Below, piece after piece: positions 11,851 through 25,745 of a DNA stretch of 64,000 nucleotides. The position numbers were made by a program, and so were the translations under genes. The DNA comes from Camelus bactrianus (lineage: Eukaryota; Chordata; Mammalia; Artiodactyla; Camelidae), in NCBI RefSeq assembly GCF_048773025.1, contig NC_133540.1, forward strand, positions 77,317,501 through 77,381,500, written 5' to 3'. The notes under the pieces were generated by a model. It had not been told where the DNA came from, did not search any database, and saw only the letters and a program-made list of their open reading frames with translations. Numbering within the stretch: position 1 is the first letter of the stretch; every line of letters begins with the position of its first letter.

Positions 11851-14800
11851 CTTATTTTGAGCCAGGAGTTGCACACATGTGAACCAAGAGAGTAATAAAG
11901 TATTCTTGGCCTTGTGATAGAATCTTGAATAGGCATTTTGAGGAATTATCAAGGAAAGCAATCCATGAATGTTATAGGAGTAGGGCTTATTTTGTGATGA
12001 AGAGGTTAACAAATGGATTGACGATGTAGATGATTAGGGAACTCATGCTTAATTCTTTATTTTTACAATGTAGCCCACAGACAGTATTTTACAAGAGTGA
12101 GTTCTGGCATACAATAAGAATGTTAGGACAACTTGTACAAAGCCCATCTGAAATATTCAAGATGTAGTCTTGTCATTTAGGTGCAGTTGTCTTATATGAA
12201 CACCTTCTAAATAGGGCAAACAAAAGAATGCGAAGATCCTATCACCTTTTGTGAATCACAGCAAGAACAATACATCAGAGTCTTTTCTGTGGGAGGCGTT
12301 GTTCTGTCTTCCTGCCAGATGAGCTCTAAAAGTTAAGGACAAGTAACAAACACATCTCAGTGAGAGTTGTGTTAAGTAGCACTTTTAGGACACTGAGATA
12401 ATTTATTTATTGACATTATTTGTTGCATACGGAGGTTTTATAGGATATTATTAGTTGCCAAATTCATAGAACCAATGTGATACCATTGCCCAAAACTGTT
12501 CATAATTTTTTGAGGGTGAACATGCTAAAATTTGTCTAACAAGAAGTATCAGTGAGAACACTTCAAATAGCAAAATAAACAAAAAATGAGAAATGTTCTT
12601 ATTGTGTTTCTTATATAATTTTTTTTTTCACATAAACAGTAATGGATATGTTAACTTTAACTTCATCAACACCATAATAGATTTTATTAACAGGGAAAGA
12701 CCTACGTATCTCAAAGCTTTAGCACTAAGGAATTACCAGCTCTTTAGTATCTAAAACATACATATATTTCACTTGAGTGCTATTGTAATTCATCTGTTTT
12801 ACAAATGTAGTATATCTCCTCCAAAGGTCAATCATTTGCCCCCACAGATTTCGTTGCTGGTTAAATTAATGTAAATTACTGTCCAATTCTCATTAAATCA
12901 CTATTGCCCAATTACACAAAGTTACGTTTTTAATTTAAAATGATAAATCTCTCACCAAAGAACTGTGGGCTTCATAAAGATCAATTAAACTATTTTAGAT
13001 GAATCTAACAAACTATTTTAGAATGTGGTGGAAAATGTGAAATAAATATCTTTCCACTGTGCTGTAATTGAAGATTCTGAAAAGAATTTCCTTGTCCTTC
13101 TTTGTTTATTACTGATTTGTTCTATAGTACTATTTCTCGCATGTCACATGCCACAGGGTCCCTTAATCCTCTATGTAAAAAATAGTGATATTTGTTTGAA
13201 TCATGAAATTTTAAGCATGCTTTATCGGAACTTGGAGGAGATGAAAAAAGTTGAGATACTGTTAACAAAACTGCTATGTTACCTCAGCCAAAAGAAAAAA
13301 TTATGGTCGATTCTGATTGAATTCAGAGCTCGTTTCTGAAAGTGACAAAGATTTATAGTTTCTTTTCTTTCAGTCCCGCTTAGTCTCCATGGTACTAGAT
13401 CTTTTTGGAAGTACATAAGAAACAGTGCTAACGGAAGATATTTTCTATAAAGGTGTATTTTAAAAGTGGATTTGGGAAATGTTAGCAAAGCCACTCTAAT
13501 TTTTTTTTTTTTTTTGGTAACAGTGATGAATTATGTCTACCAAGTGTGGGTCTTGATTAATATTCATAAAATATATCTTACATTTTCTTTGTTTTGTCGA
13601 AATACTTGCGAAGATCTTGTGTTAACTGCTACAACCATAGCAATTTCTAAGGAGACTTGATAATATTTCAAGGATTTAAACTTTAATTCAAGAATATTAA
13701 ATCAGGGATAAATGAAACTTCTAAATTCTATTACCTCAGTAGATTTATAGACTATGTGCATTTAGTGTTGAAATCTATAGACATCATCTTATTCATTGTG
13801 AAGCAAATCTGTAGATCATTCATTGATGAAAAAATGACAACCTTTAATTTCAAAAAGTACATGATGTTACACAAGTGTTTTAGTTAATAATTTAGACTTT
13901 GCTCTTAAAAGATTAAGTGGCTTCTCAGAAAAATGTGGATGGATTAGCAACATTACAATTTGTCTTGGCCCAGGGGCACTTTTTCAGGCTGTGTTCAGTT
14001 GGGGTCATAACTTCTAATATTCATCATTGTATTTGTAAGTTAGATTTTCTCTTGCCCAATAGCTACTATTTTACCTTCGGGCTAATTCATCTCTAATTAA
14101 GTATTCTTTCTAACCTAAGCTACCATAATCAAGTATTCAGCAAATATTCTTCATATCAGTAGTTTATAAGGGTAATTGTTATTGTTAGCAATCTTCTGTC
14201 CCACCTTATACTTCCTATTTTATTTATTTATTCAATAAAAGACTTGAACTCAGTTCATGGAAAAACACCGAAGAAATATACAGAAATAAATGAAAAGATA
14301 TTGTACCGAAACTTATTCTTTGTGGTTTGGAAAAAAAGAATTATATAGTAATACGTCTGATACATAATTTTAAAAAAATCTTTCTTTCATAGCTTTTCAG
14401 TAATTTTTGGTTCACTATATCTAAACTAATTTCGACTATAGTTTGGGCCTCCACACAAATAATATAAAGTCAAAAATGTCAACTGCACTGGATAAATTAA
14501 TGAGAGTCCGCATTGTTATGTTAGAATATTCATGGCCAGAATTTTTATCTGGCAGTATGGTCAAGCTTTGTTGTGGTGGTCATTTCTGTTTTGTTATTAT
14601 TAAGCTGTGGTAGCATTTACTTTCTAAAAATAGTGATACTTTAAGATAGCAATAACCCACATCAAAAATTATAACAAAGAATTGAACCAAAAAGGCCTAC
14701 TATCTTTTTTGTAAAGGTATTAATTTTCCATGAACCAGTGAATTCTCTGGACAAAACTGCCTGATACGAAAAATGTGTGAAATCAAAAGTTTGTACCCTT

Positions 14801-16575
14801 TCATTCCCTATGAGCAGAAATTTCCTTCCCAACAGTATTTTACATTTTCTTTAACTTCCCTAAGACATTTGGCAAATATGTCCCGGTACCAAGAGTGTGC
14901 AGGGGTAGGATGCTGAGAGCTTAGGTAAGTATACAACATTATCTCCTCCTTACTTGACCTAAGGCATTGAAAAGTCTATGCATAATTTAAAATGTATCTT
15001 GGAGTATGTTTTGGGATTGGAGTTACTACTTTCTGCCTTAATATTATGGTCCTTTTTCTATTTTTTTTAAAGCTTTGATTATTTTGGTGCAAAAGTATAC
15101 TAGTAATAGAGTAGTCATAAAAAACTAGTCAGTTTTTAATATTTAATGCATTACTTTTCTCCTCTTAAAAAAGGCTTGAATTTGATGATTTTAAGAGTTT
15201 TCCTTAGTTCTGACATGCCATAATTACCCAAATATGGACTGTGTACTTTTTACATATATTAAACTATTTAATTAATTTCTTCATAAAATGTCTTGAGTCA
15301 CATGTTTCAATTTTATTTCCTTATACATTTTCTTGGAGAATAGAGCATAAAATAATAATTACTTCATTTGGAATAGAATCTCCCAAAGCCAATAAAATGT
15401 TGATCTATGTCAGAGTAATTTTTATCAGTGTCTAGGATGAACTCTATGCTAAAAGGATTAATGCTACATTTCTTTCCAGATAACTTAGTATCTCCTAGGT
15501 AATTTTGAGATACACAGGCTCACATTGAGAAACCTGTTTGTATAAAAGCATCTGCACTGATAGCAGGGTGTTCTGGTAACGGTATTAGTGATCCTTTGCT
15601 TTCTTGGCTGGACCACTGTAAGTTAAAGCAAAAGAGAAGAAAAAAGAAGGAAACATAGTGGAGTCACATCTGAGAGGAGCTAATGGATGCTTTTGTTTAA
15701 TCATGTCTGAAATGTATTTTTTTTAATACTCCTTAGCATTCAAAGAAAATTTTCCATTACATTAACTGTTTTAATCCCTGGAAACACTGATGTTCTCCAG
15801 ATTGCCAATCACATTTCATTTTGGTCTCTGCTATATATCTTCATTTCTGAATCTCCGAAAAATTTAGGGAATCAGTGTATTTGACTCTTTCTATTTGAGA
15901 TAAAGAGAATCATTGCTATATCTCTATCTTGGATCTGGATGATGAAGACGTTTTACAGTTTGATGTTTACTGGCAGTCTTCAGCAAATTTGCCCTTAACT
16001 ATTGATTTGTAATAATACATCCCTTTCTATCTAAAATTTTTAAATGTGCCTGTGTGTGCACGTGTGTATGGTTTATTTATGTTCATGTGTATTTTTTTAT
16101 GTTCATGTGAAATAATAAAATAATAAAGTAATACTATGTTTCCATGATGAAGGAAACAAATGTATAGACATACTTTTAAAAACCTCTTTTCTTTCTATAA
16201 CATGTCACATAGGAAATAATGTATTTTTGTTGTTTGGTAGACACGGTTGCTGTATTTCAGCTGAACTGACAAAGGTTTTTCCTTTTTCTTTTTTTTTTTA
16301 ATATTAGTATTAGCAGATTAACTCTAGACAGAATTGTCAAGAAGATGCTTCTTTGACATCTTAATTCTTAACGTTTTTTTCCCCCTTCCTATGGAATTCC
16401 TTGGTGGATAGTACATTAGAACCATAAAGCATTCCTGAAATCTGTAAAAAATATAGAATGTAGGGTATCATTCTTTCTACTGACTGGATAGGCCTGAATC
16501 TTAAAGGGAGGTCTATGTTGGAAAGTTTTAAAAAATATTTTTATTATAAGTAACTATTAAAAAGTTTAGGACATT
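11851..16575. other. unique AT-rich intron
   Basis: No gene or RNA is recognised. A short poly-T run occurs at about 13501-13516. Open frames here are short and lack homology. Confidence 0.55.
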
Positions 16576-16665
16576 GGAGAAGATTTAAATCAAAAACTAT
16601 TTACTGAGCCCACCACTGGGGAATATAACATGGTGCATAATTCTTCCTTAAGGTGATTAAGGAAA
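16576..16665 (+). repeat. possible short L1M 3' fragment
   Basis: AAAACTATTTACTGAGCCCA followed by a GGGGAATATAACATGGTGC-like segment resembles the same L1ME motif as at 11752. It is very short, so confidence is low. Confidence 0.3.
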
Positions 16666-17534
16666 TTTGAGGGGTAAAAATATAGTATAAATTCACTGGA
16701 AACGTGTATATCAGAGGTGAAATTACCGTATCTGTTTACATAATATTTTAAAATTTGAGGTCCACATTAATATTGTTCCCAATGATATAATTTTTCCTTT
16801 TTAAAAAATTAACATTGTTACATTCCAAGAATGAAGATGTCTTAATTTTAAATTATAATGAATTACTTTGAAGTCATTAACTTTACACCTGAACAGTTTA
16901 TAATGGTCAATATGGATACTTTATATACAATTAAAAAATTAAAATGTATTTAACACACCTCTAGTAATATATTGACTTTGATAAGGCACATTTATTTCTG
17001 ACAGCTAGAATCTGAAACTATATAATGGTCAGTGATCTGATTCATAAATAGTCGTAAGCTCAGTGATGAGATTTAATCAAATTAAAAGATTTCAGGCATT
17101 TCTTCATCTGACAAAAGTGGCTTGGTGATTGCAAAGTTTTCTTTTTACAATGAATATATTAAAGAATAGCAATGAAAAAGGGAAGAAGAGGAAAAACAAG
17201 ATAGTGTGTGCTGATCAGTGTTGCCACTGGGTAGACCTTGGTTTTCTCAGCTGCTTCAGGTGTGTTGAGGGACCTGGAGGAAGATGGACTTTGGCAATAC
17301 TGAACTTCAGTAGGTGAATAACACCCACCAGAAATACTCATGCCCTGCATGTGGGCAAAACTGATGCAGTTATTAGAATTTTAAAAAATGACAAGATTAT
17401 GGAAAGCCATTAAATAAAATTAATCCATTAAGACTTTCATGTTAGGAATACTTGGCATTTTATATATCAGTTAGGTTCCTTTGTCAAGACCATGGGGAAG
17501 TTTGAGAGAAAATACATTTATCTATGTTTATATT

Positions 17535-17945
17535 TTTTCCTTCCAGTTTTGTTGAGATATGATTGACATATAGTACCATATAAGTTTAAGGTGTGCAGTA
17601 TAATGATTTGACTTACATACATCATGAAATAATTACCACATTAAATTAGTGAACACCTATCATCTTATACAGATACAAAATAAAAGAAAAAGAAAAATGT
17701 TTTCCTTGCAATGAAAAATCTTAGTATTTACTCTCTTAAAAACTTTCATATACAATACAGAGCAGTGTTAATTATATTGATCATGTTGTCCATTATATCC
17801 CTAGTATTTAGTTATCTTATAACTGGAAGTCTGTACCTTTTGACAACCTTTGTCACCATATAAAAACATTACATTGTTGTTGACTGTATTTCCCACTCTG
17901 TACATTTTATCCTTGTGACTCATTTATTTTGTAACTGGAAAAACC
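17535..17945 (-). repeat. old L1M 3' UTR fragment
   Basis: On the + strand the text TTTTGTTGAGATATGATTGA, then TAAGGTGTGCAGTATAATG, CTCTCTTAAAAACTTTCATA and TATAACTGGAAGTCTGTACC follows the complement of an old L1M 3' region. The element is therefore on the minus strand. It is strongly diverged. Confidence 0.75.
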
Positions 17946-20900
17946 ACATATTAGAGTATACATTTTCATTAAAGGTGAAAAATAAGACATATCATAAAAA
18001 AAAGAAGAAATTCTTTTTAAAAGGACATTATTTTAGGTGATGAAATAATCTTATTCTTTCACAGAGAAAAATAATTATCTTTATTTTATTTTAACAGTTT
18101 TAAGGAAAAAAGTAAAGGATGTAATCTTTCTGTTTAAACTGTCATATTTATGCATAGCATTAAAAATTACTGTAATGGTATATCTTCATAAAAGCAAGAC
18201 TATATTTCTTTGGGAATGCAATTTTTTGAGATATTTCAGGGAATACCTTACTTTGAAAAATCACTAAAAAATAAATCAATGTCTAAAATGCAAGGATAAA
18301 TAATCTTTGGGATGCTTTCAACTGTATCTTGTTCAGTAATCACAGATATGCCAGAAAAAGCAAAACCAGAAAACATAAATAACTGTTGATTCTAAAAAAA
18401 GATGAAAGATTTGTAATTGTTGTAATTCACCCATAAAAAATTAACTCCTCCAAAATTAGCACAAATATAATTATTGCTTTAAAGAAATGTTTTTAACCTT
18501 AAGATGTTTTAGCATCTTCTACAGTAGGTAGTTAACTGTTTTGGCTTTTTATCTGCTATCATTGCAAAATATATTAGAATATTTAAATAAAATGTTAGTT
18601 AAAAGGATTCAGATATCGTTGTGTATAATAATCCACCAGCTTGGTTGTTTCTGATGGATTTTCCATCACAGTCGATCTGTGGTTCCCTTTACTTTATTTC
18701 TAGTTAGAGCCAAGTGTTGAACAATGACACTATATATCTTTTTGTACAATTTGCCAATTTTGGTTACTTTAAAACCTAGGTGCTCCTGAATTGTCCTTGT
18801 GAATCATCACTGTTCTGCAGAGAAAGGACTGAACAAAGAAATGATTTATGTACTGGAACGTCAATGCAATTTTTAAACTACATAACTCAAAGATATTTTT
18901 ACCAAAGCCAGAGAAAAAGGACTTTTTTATGAGGATCAACACAGTGGTATCTCTAAACAAATAGCCATTAAACTACTTTAGATTCTTAATTATTAAGAAA
19001 ATTAAATTTTATGAGAAAAGCTTCTAACAGGCATTTATCTTAAATAATAATCTTTGTCAAAATAATTTTGGACAGCCACTTTGTGCTGCTCTTTTTCAAG
19101 TTTTCTTTCCTTATGCTTTTCAGTTGCATAGTCTCTGTGTAGAATGGATTGCTGTTTGGCCTAAATTAATTTAAATATAACTTGGTGATATTTATGTTAC
19201 ATATCCTATTACTTAATGGGAAATTCTTTCAAAGTCACCTTATAGCTCCTTATAGAATAGTATCTTGCTCAAATCACTCAGATGATTTCATTGATGTATC
19301 CTTTTTTTTTTTTTTTAACACTTTTAAAAGTATAAATGCCCAGAGGGCACAGCATAAGGGCCTCCAGGTGCGATATGTGCCGCCCTGTGGTAGCTCTTCA
19401 TACACGTTCACATTTCGTCATGAGGCTCTTCGTTTTCAACAACAAAAAATGACTTCGTTATTCTTCCCAGTAACCAAGAATCCTTTCTGTTTGCTTGTTT
19501 GTTTTACAGTTATCTTAGCTGTCACTGTTTTTTATTGGTTTAATTGTCTTTCTACATCAAAAACATGTACTATTATTTGTATAGATATCTTTAGGAGTTA
19601 CTGAGTGTAATTTTTTAAATAAGTGCTTGACATTATATGATTTGAAGTGCCACTTATTTTTACCATTATAAAATATACCAAATATACCGAAGGTATACTG
19701 AAAAATAACAATTGATAACTTTAAATTACGTACTCATAAACATTCTCATGTTGTACTAGGTTAGTAAAATCACAAAAATTTTGAGCTGTAATATTTACTG
19801 GATAAAAATATGAATGGTATGATAAAAATGATCCATTATCATTGTAGTTATATGTACATTTATATAAATTATATATTGTATATGATTGAATAAATTAGTA
19901 TATTAATAACTAAGTATAATAAGTGGTTATAAAATTCCTTAATTATAGGAATCCAAATAGGGCCTGACTTCTATGTTCCTTCTCTAAATACATCCTTTAT
20001 TATCCTGCATATAAATGTATTAGCCAAACCTGTTTAGCGATTCCTTTTCCATTCAGGTACTGTCATTAGAAAATTCTCTTTTTTCCTTTTTCTTTCTGTT
20101 TTCCGTATATTTCGTTTTCTCACAACCTTTCACTTACTTATTCACGGCCCTAATTGATGCTTTTTAGTTTTTTTGTTTGTTTGTTTGTTTTTTAATGGTA
20201 CTCCAGGTCAGTTTCTATGGTGATAGGACTAACAGAAACAAGATGAATGGAGCAAAAAGATGGTTTTATTCTGATTTCACCTTACTTCAGGTTTGCCATT
20301 CTGCCTACCAGTTAAAACCCTAGAAGCTGAGATGTTTTTGATGTAAAAAGAGACATCTTTGTCCTACAGCAAGAATGCCAGTGTCTCTATGTTATACTTA
20401 TTTTTATAGCTCCTGAAGAATAGATGTTATGATGCTTATTATTTCTACTAAATTATATACATTTTACTATAAAGATTAAATTTACTTTAGTATTTTTTTC
20501 TTCCCCATGAAGAATATCCTTTGGGGTCTAAGCAGCTATCTTTAAAGTTAAGTTTTATAAAATGACCCATTTCATAATTTGGTAGCTATCTATAAATGCT
20601 AATTATCAGAGCATTACTGTAAAGATGCATTGATACATTAATATTTTTAATCTGTATCTTTGGGTTATGCTAAACCTTACTGTGTTAGCTATTGATTTTA
20701 AAACTATAAAAAATGTATTTAAATAAACTCCCAGTCAGACTAAAGTTACAGCAGAAATATTGCATCATAAGCTACAACCTTAGAAACTCTCCCTTGGCAG
20801 TAATGGTCCCTGACTCCCTTTGGGTATTTTAGGCATTGATACTTCATAATGGGCCATTAAAGAAGATGTTTAATTTGAGACCTATCCAGGTGTACCCGAT

Positions 20901-22561
20901 TGAGATGAGATAATTTCAAAACATGTGTATTTTCTCTCCTGCCTGGTTACTACCGATACACTAACTACAAGGAATGAAATATAGCAAAGTTATCTTGTGA
21001 TACTTTATGAATCACAGAAATGTATTGTCTTTCATAATCTCAAGAACAAGATATTTAAAGTATGTAGATGTCCTTTGCAGGAGATTCTGAAAGAATTATT
21101 TTGAGACCTTGTCTGGTATACATTTTTTAAAAATTACAGTATTTTATGGTAATCTTGTTCTTATTAATACTTGTTTAAACTTCTTTTGAAAAAGAGACTT
21201 ATTGAATTTTTTTTTAAATGTGGATATCAAGGGTTTCAACTCAATTGTTTATATGAAAGAGATGAGTGGGACTGGCCAGTCATGATAACTAAACCATAGT
21301 GAAAGTCTGTAGAAGAACCTCACTCATAATGAGATTTAGCTTCCCCTGCATTCCTCTTGGTTTTGGATAGCCTTCAAAGAAAGTGCAAGTAGATGTGTGT
21401 TTTTTTTTTCCGCCTGAAGGAGTTGGAATAGAATGAATTTGACATTACTACCTCAATTTTTGTAGCTTTCCTATTCTAGTCTTTATTTTTAAGTCTGTTC
21501 TTAGTAACTGTCATAGTTTTCAGGGAACTAGTGTTAAGAAATGAGATTCTCCCCCTATCCCCAGTTCAGCCCCTAAACCCGTACTGTAGCTTAATATGAT
21601 TCTGGCCATCTAATTTTTCGGGGAAAGTTCACTGTTCTCAGCTATGGAAATAACTTTTTCACCAGTCTCAATTGTAGTGCTATCTGCATTGATAATAATA
21701 TATTTTAGAATTTTGTAGAAGACGTGATTATTTTGGCTTTATATCAAATTCTGGAACTTCACTTATAACACATACTTACACTAGATATAATATATTGTCA
21801 TGGTTGTTAATCATGAAGTACTTAGTTAATTTCTATTATAAAATTGTCAAAAAGGAAGTAACACAATGTACTACTAGTCTACCACAGTCATACTACCTCT
21901 GTAGATAATAAAAATTGAACAAATATTAGAAATACTTGAGGTTAGCTTGGTTGATTATTAATTTGATTTTAAATTTAAAATAAGTATGATAAAGTCACAA
22001 ATAATCCTGCTTTGAAGACATATTTGCTTCTTCTTGGTAACATTCCGAGTAGTCTGGGTTTCCTTTTTGGAAAAATTAGTAACAGAATTAAAGAGTTATG
22101 CTGTTTGAAATTAAATTGGTAGATATTGAAATCTTTTCAGAACTTTATTTGGCAGATAGCTTTTATTTTCTATGTTTTCCTGATTGTTTTCAACTTTTTA
22201 TATAATTTAAGACGCACTTTCTTGGCTCCTAAGAACCTCCAAGATCATCATTCCTGGGTTACTTTGCCTGATGAAGTCTGGTGGTCCTACCCTTCACTCA
22301 CTAAAAACAAGCATGAATAAAAATGGGTCATTTGTATCTATTCAGATATACCAAAAGATGTATGATGCCAGCTAGTAATTATGCAGAAGTGAAGATAATG
22401 AAGACCTTCTGTTAATACCATGATTCTCTCAATCTGAAGTCCCTTTGACTATTTCAATATATATATAGAGAGAGCCATATTCTAGAACTTCATCACACTT
22501 CATTCAACCCATAGTCACCTTCATACTAGCGAAAGGTTCCTTACGTGTATATGAAGTATTG
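17946..22561. other. unique AT-rich intron with a poly-T/CpG patch at 19.3 kb
   Basis: No gene is recognised. The segment 19300-19445 is described as a finding because a T16 run abuts a locally CpG-rich stretch. A TTTG repeat run lies near 20175-20190. Confidence 0.5.
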
Positions 22562-22922
22562 TCTTGTCACAGGGTGTGATAAGAAAAGTACCACAGGCTG
22601 GATATCTAAATAAACAACACACATTTACCTCTCACAGTTCCAGAGACTGGAAGTCCAAGATCAGGGACCAGCCTGGCTGAGTTCTAAAGAGAGCCCACTT
22701 CCTGGGTTACAGACAGCTGTCCTCTTGCTGTAACCTCACATGGAGGAAGCGACTGTAGAAAGCTCTCTGGGGTTTCTTTCCTAAGGCGCTGATCTCAGGA
22801 GGATTCGGTTCTCGTGGGCGTATCACCTCTCAAAGGCTTCACCCACAAATGCCATCACATTGGGATCTGTATTCAACATATGAATTCTGAGGGGAACCAA
22901 GCATTCAGTTTATAGTAGGTAT
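22562..22922 (-). mobile_element. MLT1-type solo LTR fossil (ERVL-MaLR)
   Basis: Read on the minus strand, the segment follows the MLT1 LTR order: CATATGAATTC near the 5' end, a CACATTGGGATC-like region, the CCTCACATGGAGG region, CCAAGATCAGG and CTCACAGTTCCAGAGACTGG (these given as seen on the + strand). It is a broken, solo LTR remnant, old and shared widely among mammals. No internal region is seen. Confidence 0.75.
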
Positions 22923-22974
22923 GCCATAGGATCAGTAGTCAATAGAAGCAATGAGAGACAGTAGGAACTAATGC

Positions 22975-23225
22975 ATGAAAGCACAAAACATGGGTCTAGA
23001 GGGTTTAGGTGCAAATGTGAGCTCTTTTATTTTTAGCTATGTAACCTCAGTAAGGTCTTCAACCTCTTGGTCTCTCAGCTTCCTCATTTGCCACTTAGGA
23101 ATAATAATAAATCTTTCCTTTGGAGTTGTTATAGGATTGACAATAATATTTATATTTAAAATCAATTAAGTGATTTAATATGTGGAAAGCTCTTACAACA
23201 ATGCCTGATAGTAAGGGCTATTGTT
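22975..23225 (+). repeat. MIR SINE
   Basis: The order AGCTATGTAACCTCAGTAAG, CTCAGCTTCCTCATTTGCC, AATAATAATAAATC, AAAGCTCTTACAACAATGCC is that of a MIR in sense orientation. Confidence 0.8.
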
Positions 23226-23988
23226 ATAAAGAGGACTATTATTTTGCCTGGTGCTCTAGATTTTGGAATAGATTCCCATGTTCCTGTTAGAAGTGGAATT
23301 ATTTACTTTGAAGTAGAAACCTGTGATATTCTGCATGTTTTTACTGTAGCTTGTGTGCCTTTCCTAATTTCTACTTCCCTTGGAAAGAGAAATCTGTAAT
23401 GATTATGATCATGAATGAAATATTGTAAAGCAATTGTTGATTTTTTTGAATAACCTTTTAAATAAGGGCTGTATTCATTCAGATTTCTTTTTTGCAGTGA
23501 ATATTGATGGTAAAAATTAGAAATTTTATGATTATTTTCATTTGTGAAGAGCAGAGAATCAATTTTAAAAATCATATACATGGAAAGAAATACGAGATCC
23601 AGTTTTCAGTTGTAATTCTCTCATTTCAAGCAATTGAGTTATTTTCCAAGCTAGTTGCATTAAAGTAATTATTTATACTTAGTTAAATTTCAAACTCTTT
23701 GATTATATTTCCTATTGAACATATCAGTGGGGAAAATTTTATCCTATTCAAAGCTTGTTGGAAGCACACTCCAATCAGATGCTTTGGGGGATCTCAAGGA
23801 AAAGGTTAACTCAAGGACACCTTGCAAGAAAATGATCCTCTGTAAAATATCAATCATGGTTAAATGATAGGCTGCCTTTAAGCCAAAAATAGCATTGTTC
23901 ATTAAATCCAACTTTGTTCCTAAACTTTAATGGATACTTGTTAGATCGTAACACTATCTGAAAGACAGTTAAATGGTTCTTTTACTCT
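23226..23988. other. unique intron, nothing recognised
   Basis: I see only short open frames with no homology, and no repeat that I can name. Confidence 0.55.
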
Positions 23989-24006
23989 TGAGAACTTAGT
24001 AAATTT
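23989..24006. repeat. target-site duplication, left copy (perfect)
   Basis: TGAGAACTTAGTAAATTT is repeated without a mismatch at 24673-24690. Confidence 0.95.
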
Positions 24007-24090
24007 TTTTTAACATTTTTTATTGATTTATAATCATTTACAATGTTGTGTCAAATTCCAGTGTAGAGCACAATTTTTCAGTTATACATG

Positions 24091-24128
<38 letters not shown>

Positions 24129-24672
24129 TTGTCACATTTTTTCTCTGTGAGCTACCATAAGATCTTGTATATATTTCCCTGTGCTATACAGTATAATCTT
24201 GTTTATCTATTCTACAATTTTGAAATCCCAGTCTATCTCTTCCCACCCCCTGCCCCCTTGGCAACCACAAGTTTGTATTCTATGTCTGTGAGTCTATTTC
24301 TGTTTTGCATTTGTGCTTTGTTTTTTTGTTTGTTTGTTTGTTTTTTTGTTTTTTTTACATTCCACATGTGAGCCATCTCATATGGTATTTTTCTTTCTCT
24401 TTCTGGCTTACTTCACTTAGAATGACATTCTCCAGGAGCATCCATGTTGCTGCAAACGGCATTACGTTGTCGGTTTTTATGGCTGAGTAGTATTCCATTG
24501 TATAAATATACCACATCTTCTTTATCCAGTCATCTGTTGATGGACATTTAGGCTGTTTCCATGTTTTGGCTATTGTAAATAATGCTGCTATGAACACTGG
24601 GGTGCAGATGTCATCCTGAAGTAGGGTTCCTTCTGGATATATGCCCAGGAATGGGATTCCTGGGTCATACGG
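24007..24672 (-). mobile_element. young 5'-truncated L1 LINE, antisense (camelid type)
   Basis: The insertion begins with a T run (the complement of the poly-A tail). It then runs through the L1 3' UTR, marked by CATTTACAATGTTGTGTCAA and CTTGTATATATTTCCCTGTG, into the ORF2 C-terminus. The minus-strand frame 24355-24597 encodes [20 protein letters not shown] and MEYYSAIKTDNVMPFAATWM. The copy is only about 666 bp and so is truncated at its 5' end. A perfect 18-bp target-site duplication makes it a recent insertion. The 3' end type is, from memory, that of camelid L1s, and it is the main support for the species call. Confidence 0.95.
24094..24125. repeat. (TA)n microsatellite inside the young L1
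   Basis: About 16 TA units lie in the L1 3' UTR, probably expanded after insertion. Confidence 0.9.
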
Positions 24673-24690
24673 TGAGAACTTAGTAAATTT
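24673..24690. repeat. target-site duplication, right copy (perfect)
   Basis: This is the second copy of TGAGAACTTAGTAAATTT. The original empty site would contain one copy followed by ACCTTCCTAG. Confidence 0.95.
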
Positions 24691-25499
24691 ACCTTCCTAG
24701 ATTGCTTGGTTTCTAACATAGCACCAAATTATGTTTTAAATATAATTGTAAGGAAATATGTATTTTACTTAAGCAATAAAAAGTGTTGTTTGTTAGTGTT
24801 CAGACAGCGTATAGACATTGAGTGTTTCATTGCTTGAAAAGTGTGGTTAGTAACCTTCAGAATTTTTTCATTGAATACAAATAGGTGTTTCCTTGCTCTG
24901 ATCTCTCTGAAACTTAACTTGTGGAGGAGACAGTAGGGAAAGAATGAAGGAAGAATGAAGACTTGAGTGAAAATTCTAGTGGAAATGTAGTTTTATTCCT
25001 GAACTAATCTCCATAATTCCAATCTGATTTAATTTTTCTTGTATCTTCTGTACCCATTTTCTGTTTTTTCCTTCTATTTTTCTCCTGATTTTTTCCCTTT
25101 CCACCCTGACAAAACATATAATTTAATAATTCTATAACTTGAAAAACTGCTGTCCTGACTTTTGTCAAATAATATATATTTTAAATCACAATTCTGCACT
25201 TGTAGGTCATTGTGAATTTCCACCATACTAACTAACTCTGGCTAATATTATTACTGATTCCATGAGCCTTTTTTTTTCCCCCTCTCCATTTTTTCCTATA
25301 TACCAAGACCAATTTAATCATTTAAAAGCATGATGTTTACAATGTACCTTCTGATTTTATCCCCTTTCCCATCCAACTACTCAAAAATTCCTATCAAATG
25401 TTCTTCTGTCCTACTCACCATTAAATGTAGTCTCATTTACCATTTATAACCCTACTTTTGAATATAAAACCCTTCATTAAATGAGAACAAGGATTTTTC
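24691..25499. other. unique intron, nothing recognised
   Basis: It is AT-rich with pyrimidine-rich stretches. No repeat or gene is recognised. Confidence 0.55.
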
Positions 25500-25745
25500 T
25501 CACTTATTGAATGCCTACTCTTGCCAGGAATCTTTATATGTAATATATATATGTATATGTGCGTATGTATATATATAAAACTTTTATTTAAGCCTTCTAA
25601 CCATCTGGTGGAATAAGTATTAATTTTAGATGTGAACATTAGAGTATAGAAAATTTAAGTAATCTGCCTGTGGTCATACAGCTCACAGCTTGAAGAGAGA
25701 GGACTTAAATGCCTTTCTCACGCCAAAGCTCATATCTTGTCCTCT
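25500..25745 (-). repeat. MIR SINE, antisense, with an internal TA-rich tract
   Basis: The complement of MIR is visible as TTATTGAATGCCTACTCTTG, TAAGCCTTCTAACCATCTGG, AATTTAAGTAATCTGCCTGT and GGTCATACAGCTCACAGC. An ATATATGTATATGTGCGT run at about 25533-25577 has grown within it. Confidence 0.75.

Noticed and set aside
15085-15110. Possible MADE1/mariner-like motif (TTTTGGTGCAAAAGTA)
   Set aside because: Only about 16 nt match, and no inverted partner is found at the expected distance. A similar GTTGTGCAAAAGTAATTTTA at 54438-54457 also lacks a partner.
24048-24597. Open frames of 61-107 codons on both strands
   Set aside because: They lie inside the young antisense L1. The minus-strand one is the ORF2 C-terminus and the others are chance frames through its TA and TTTG tracts.
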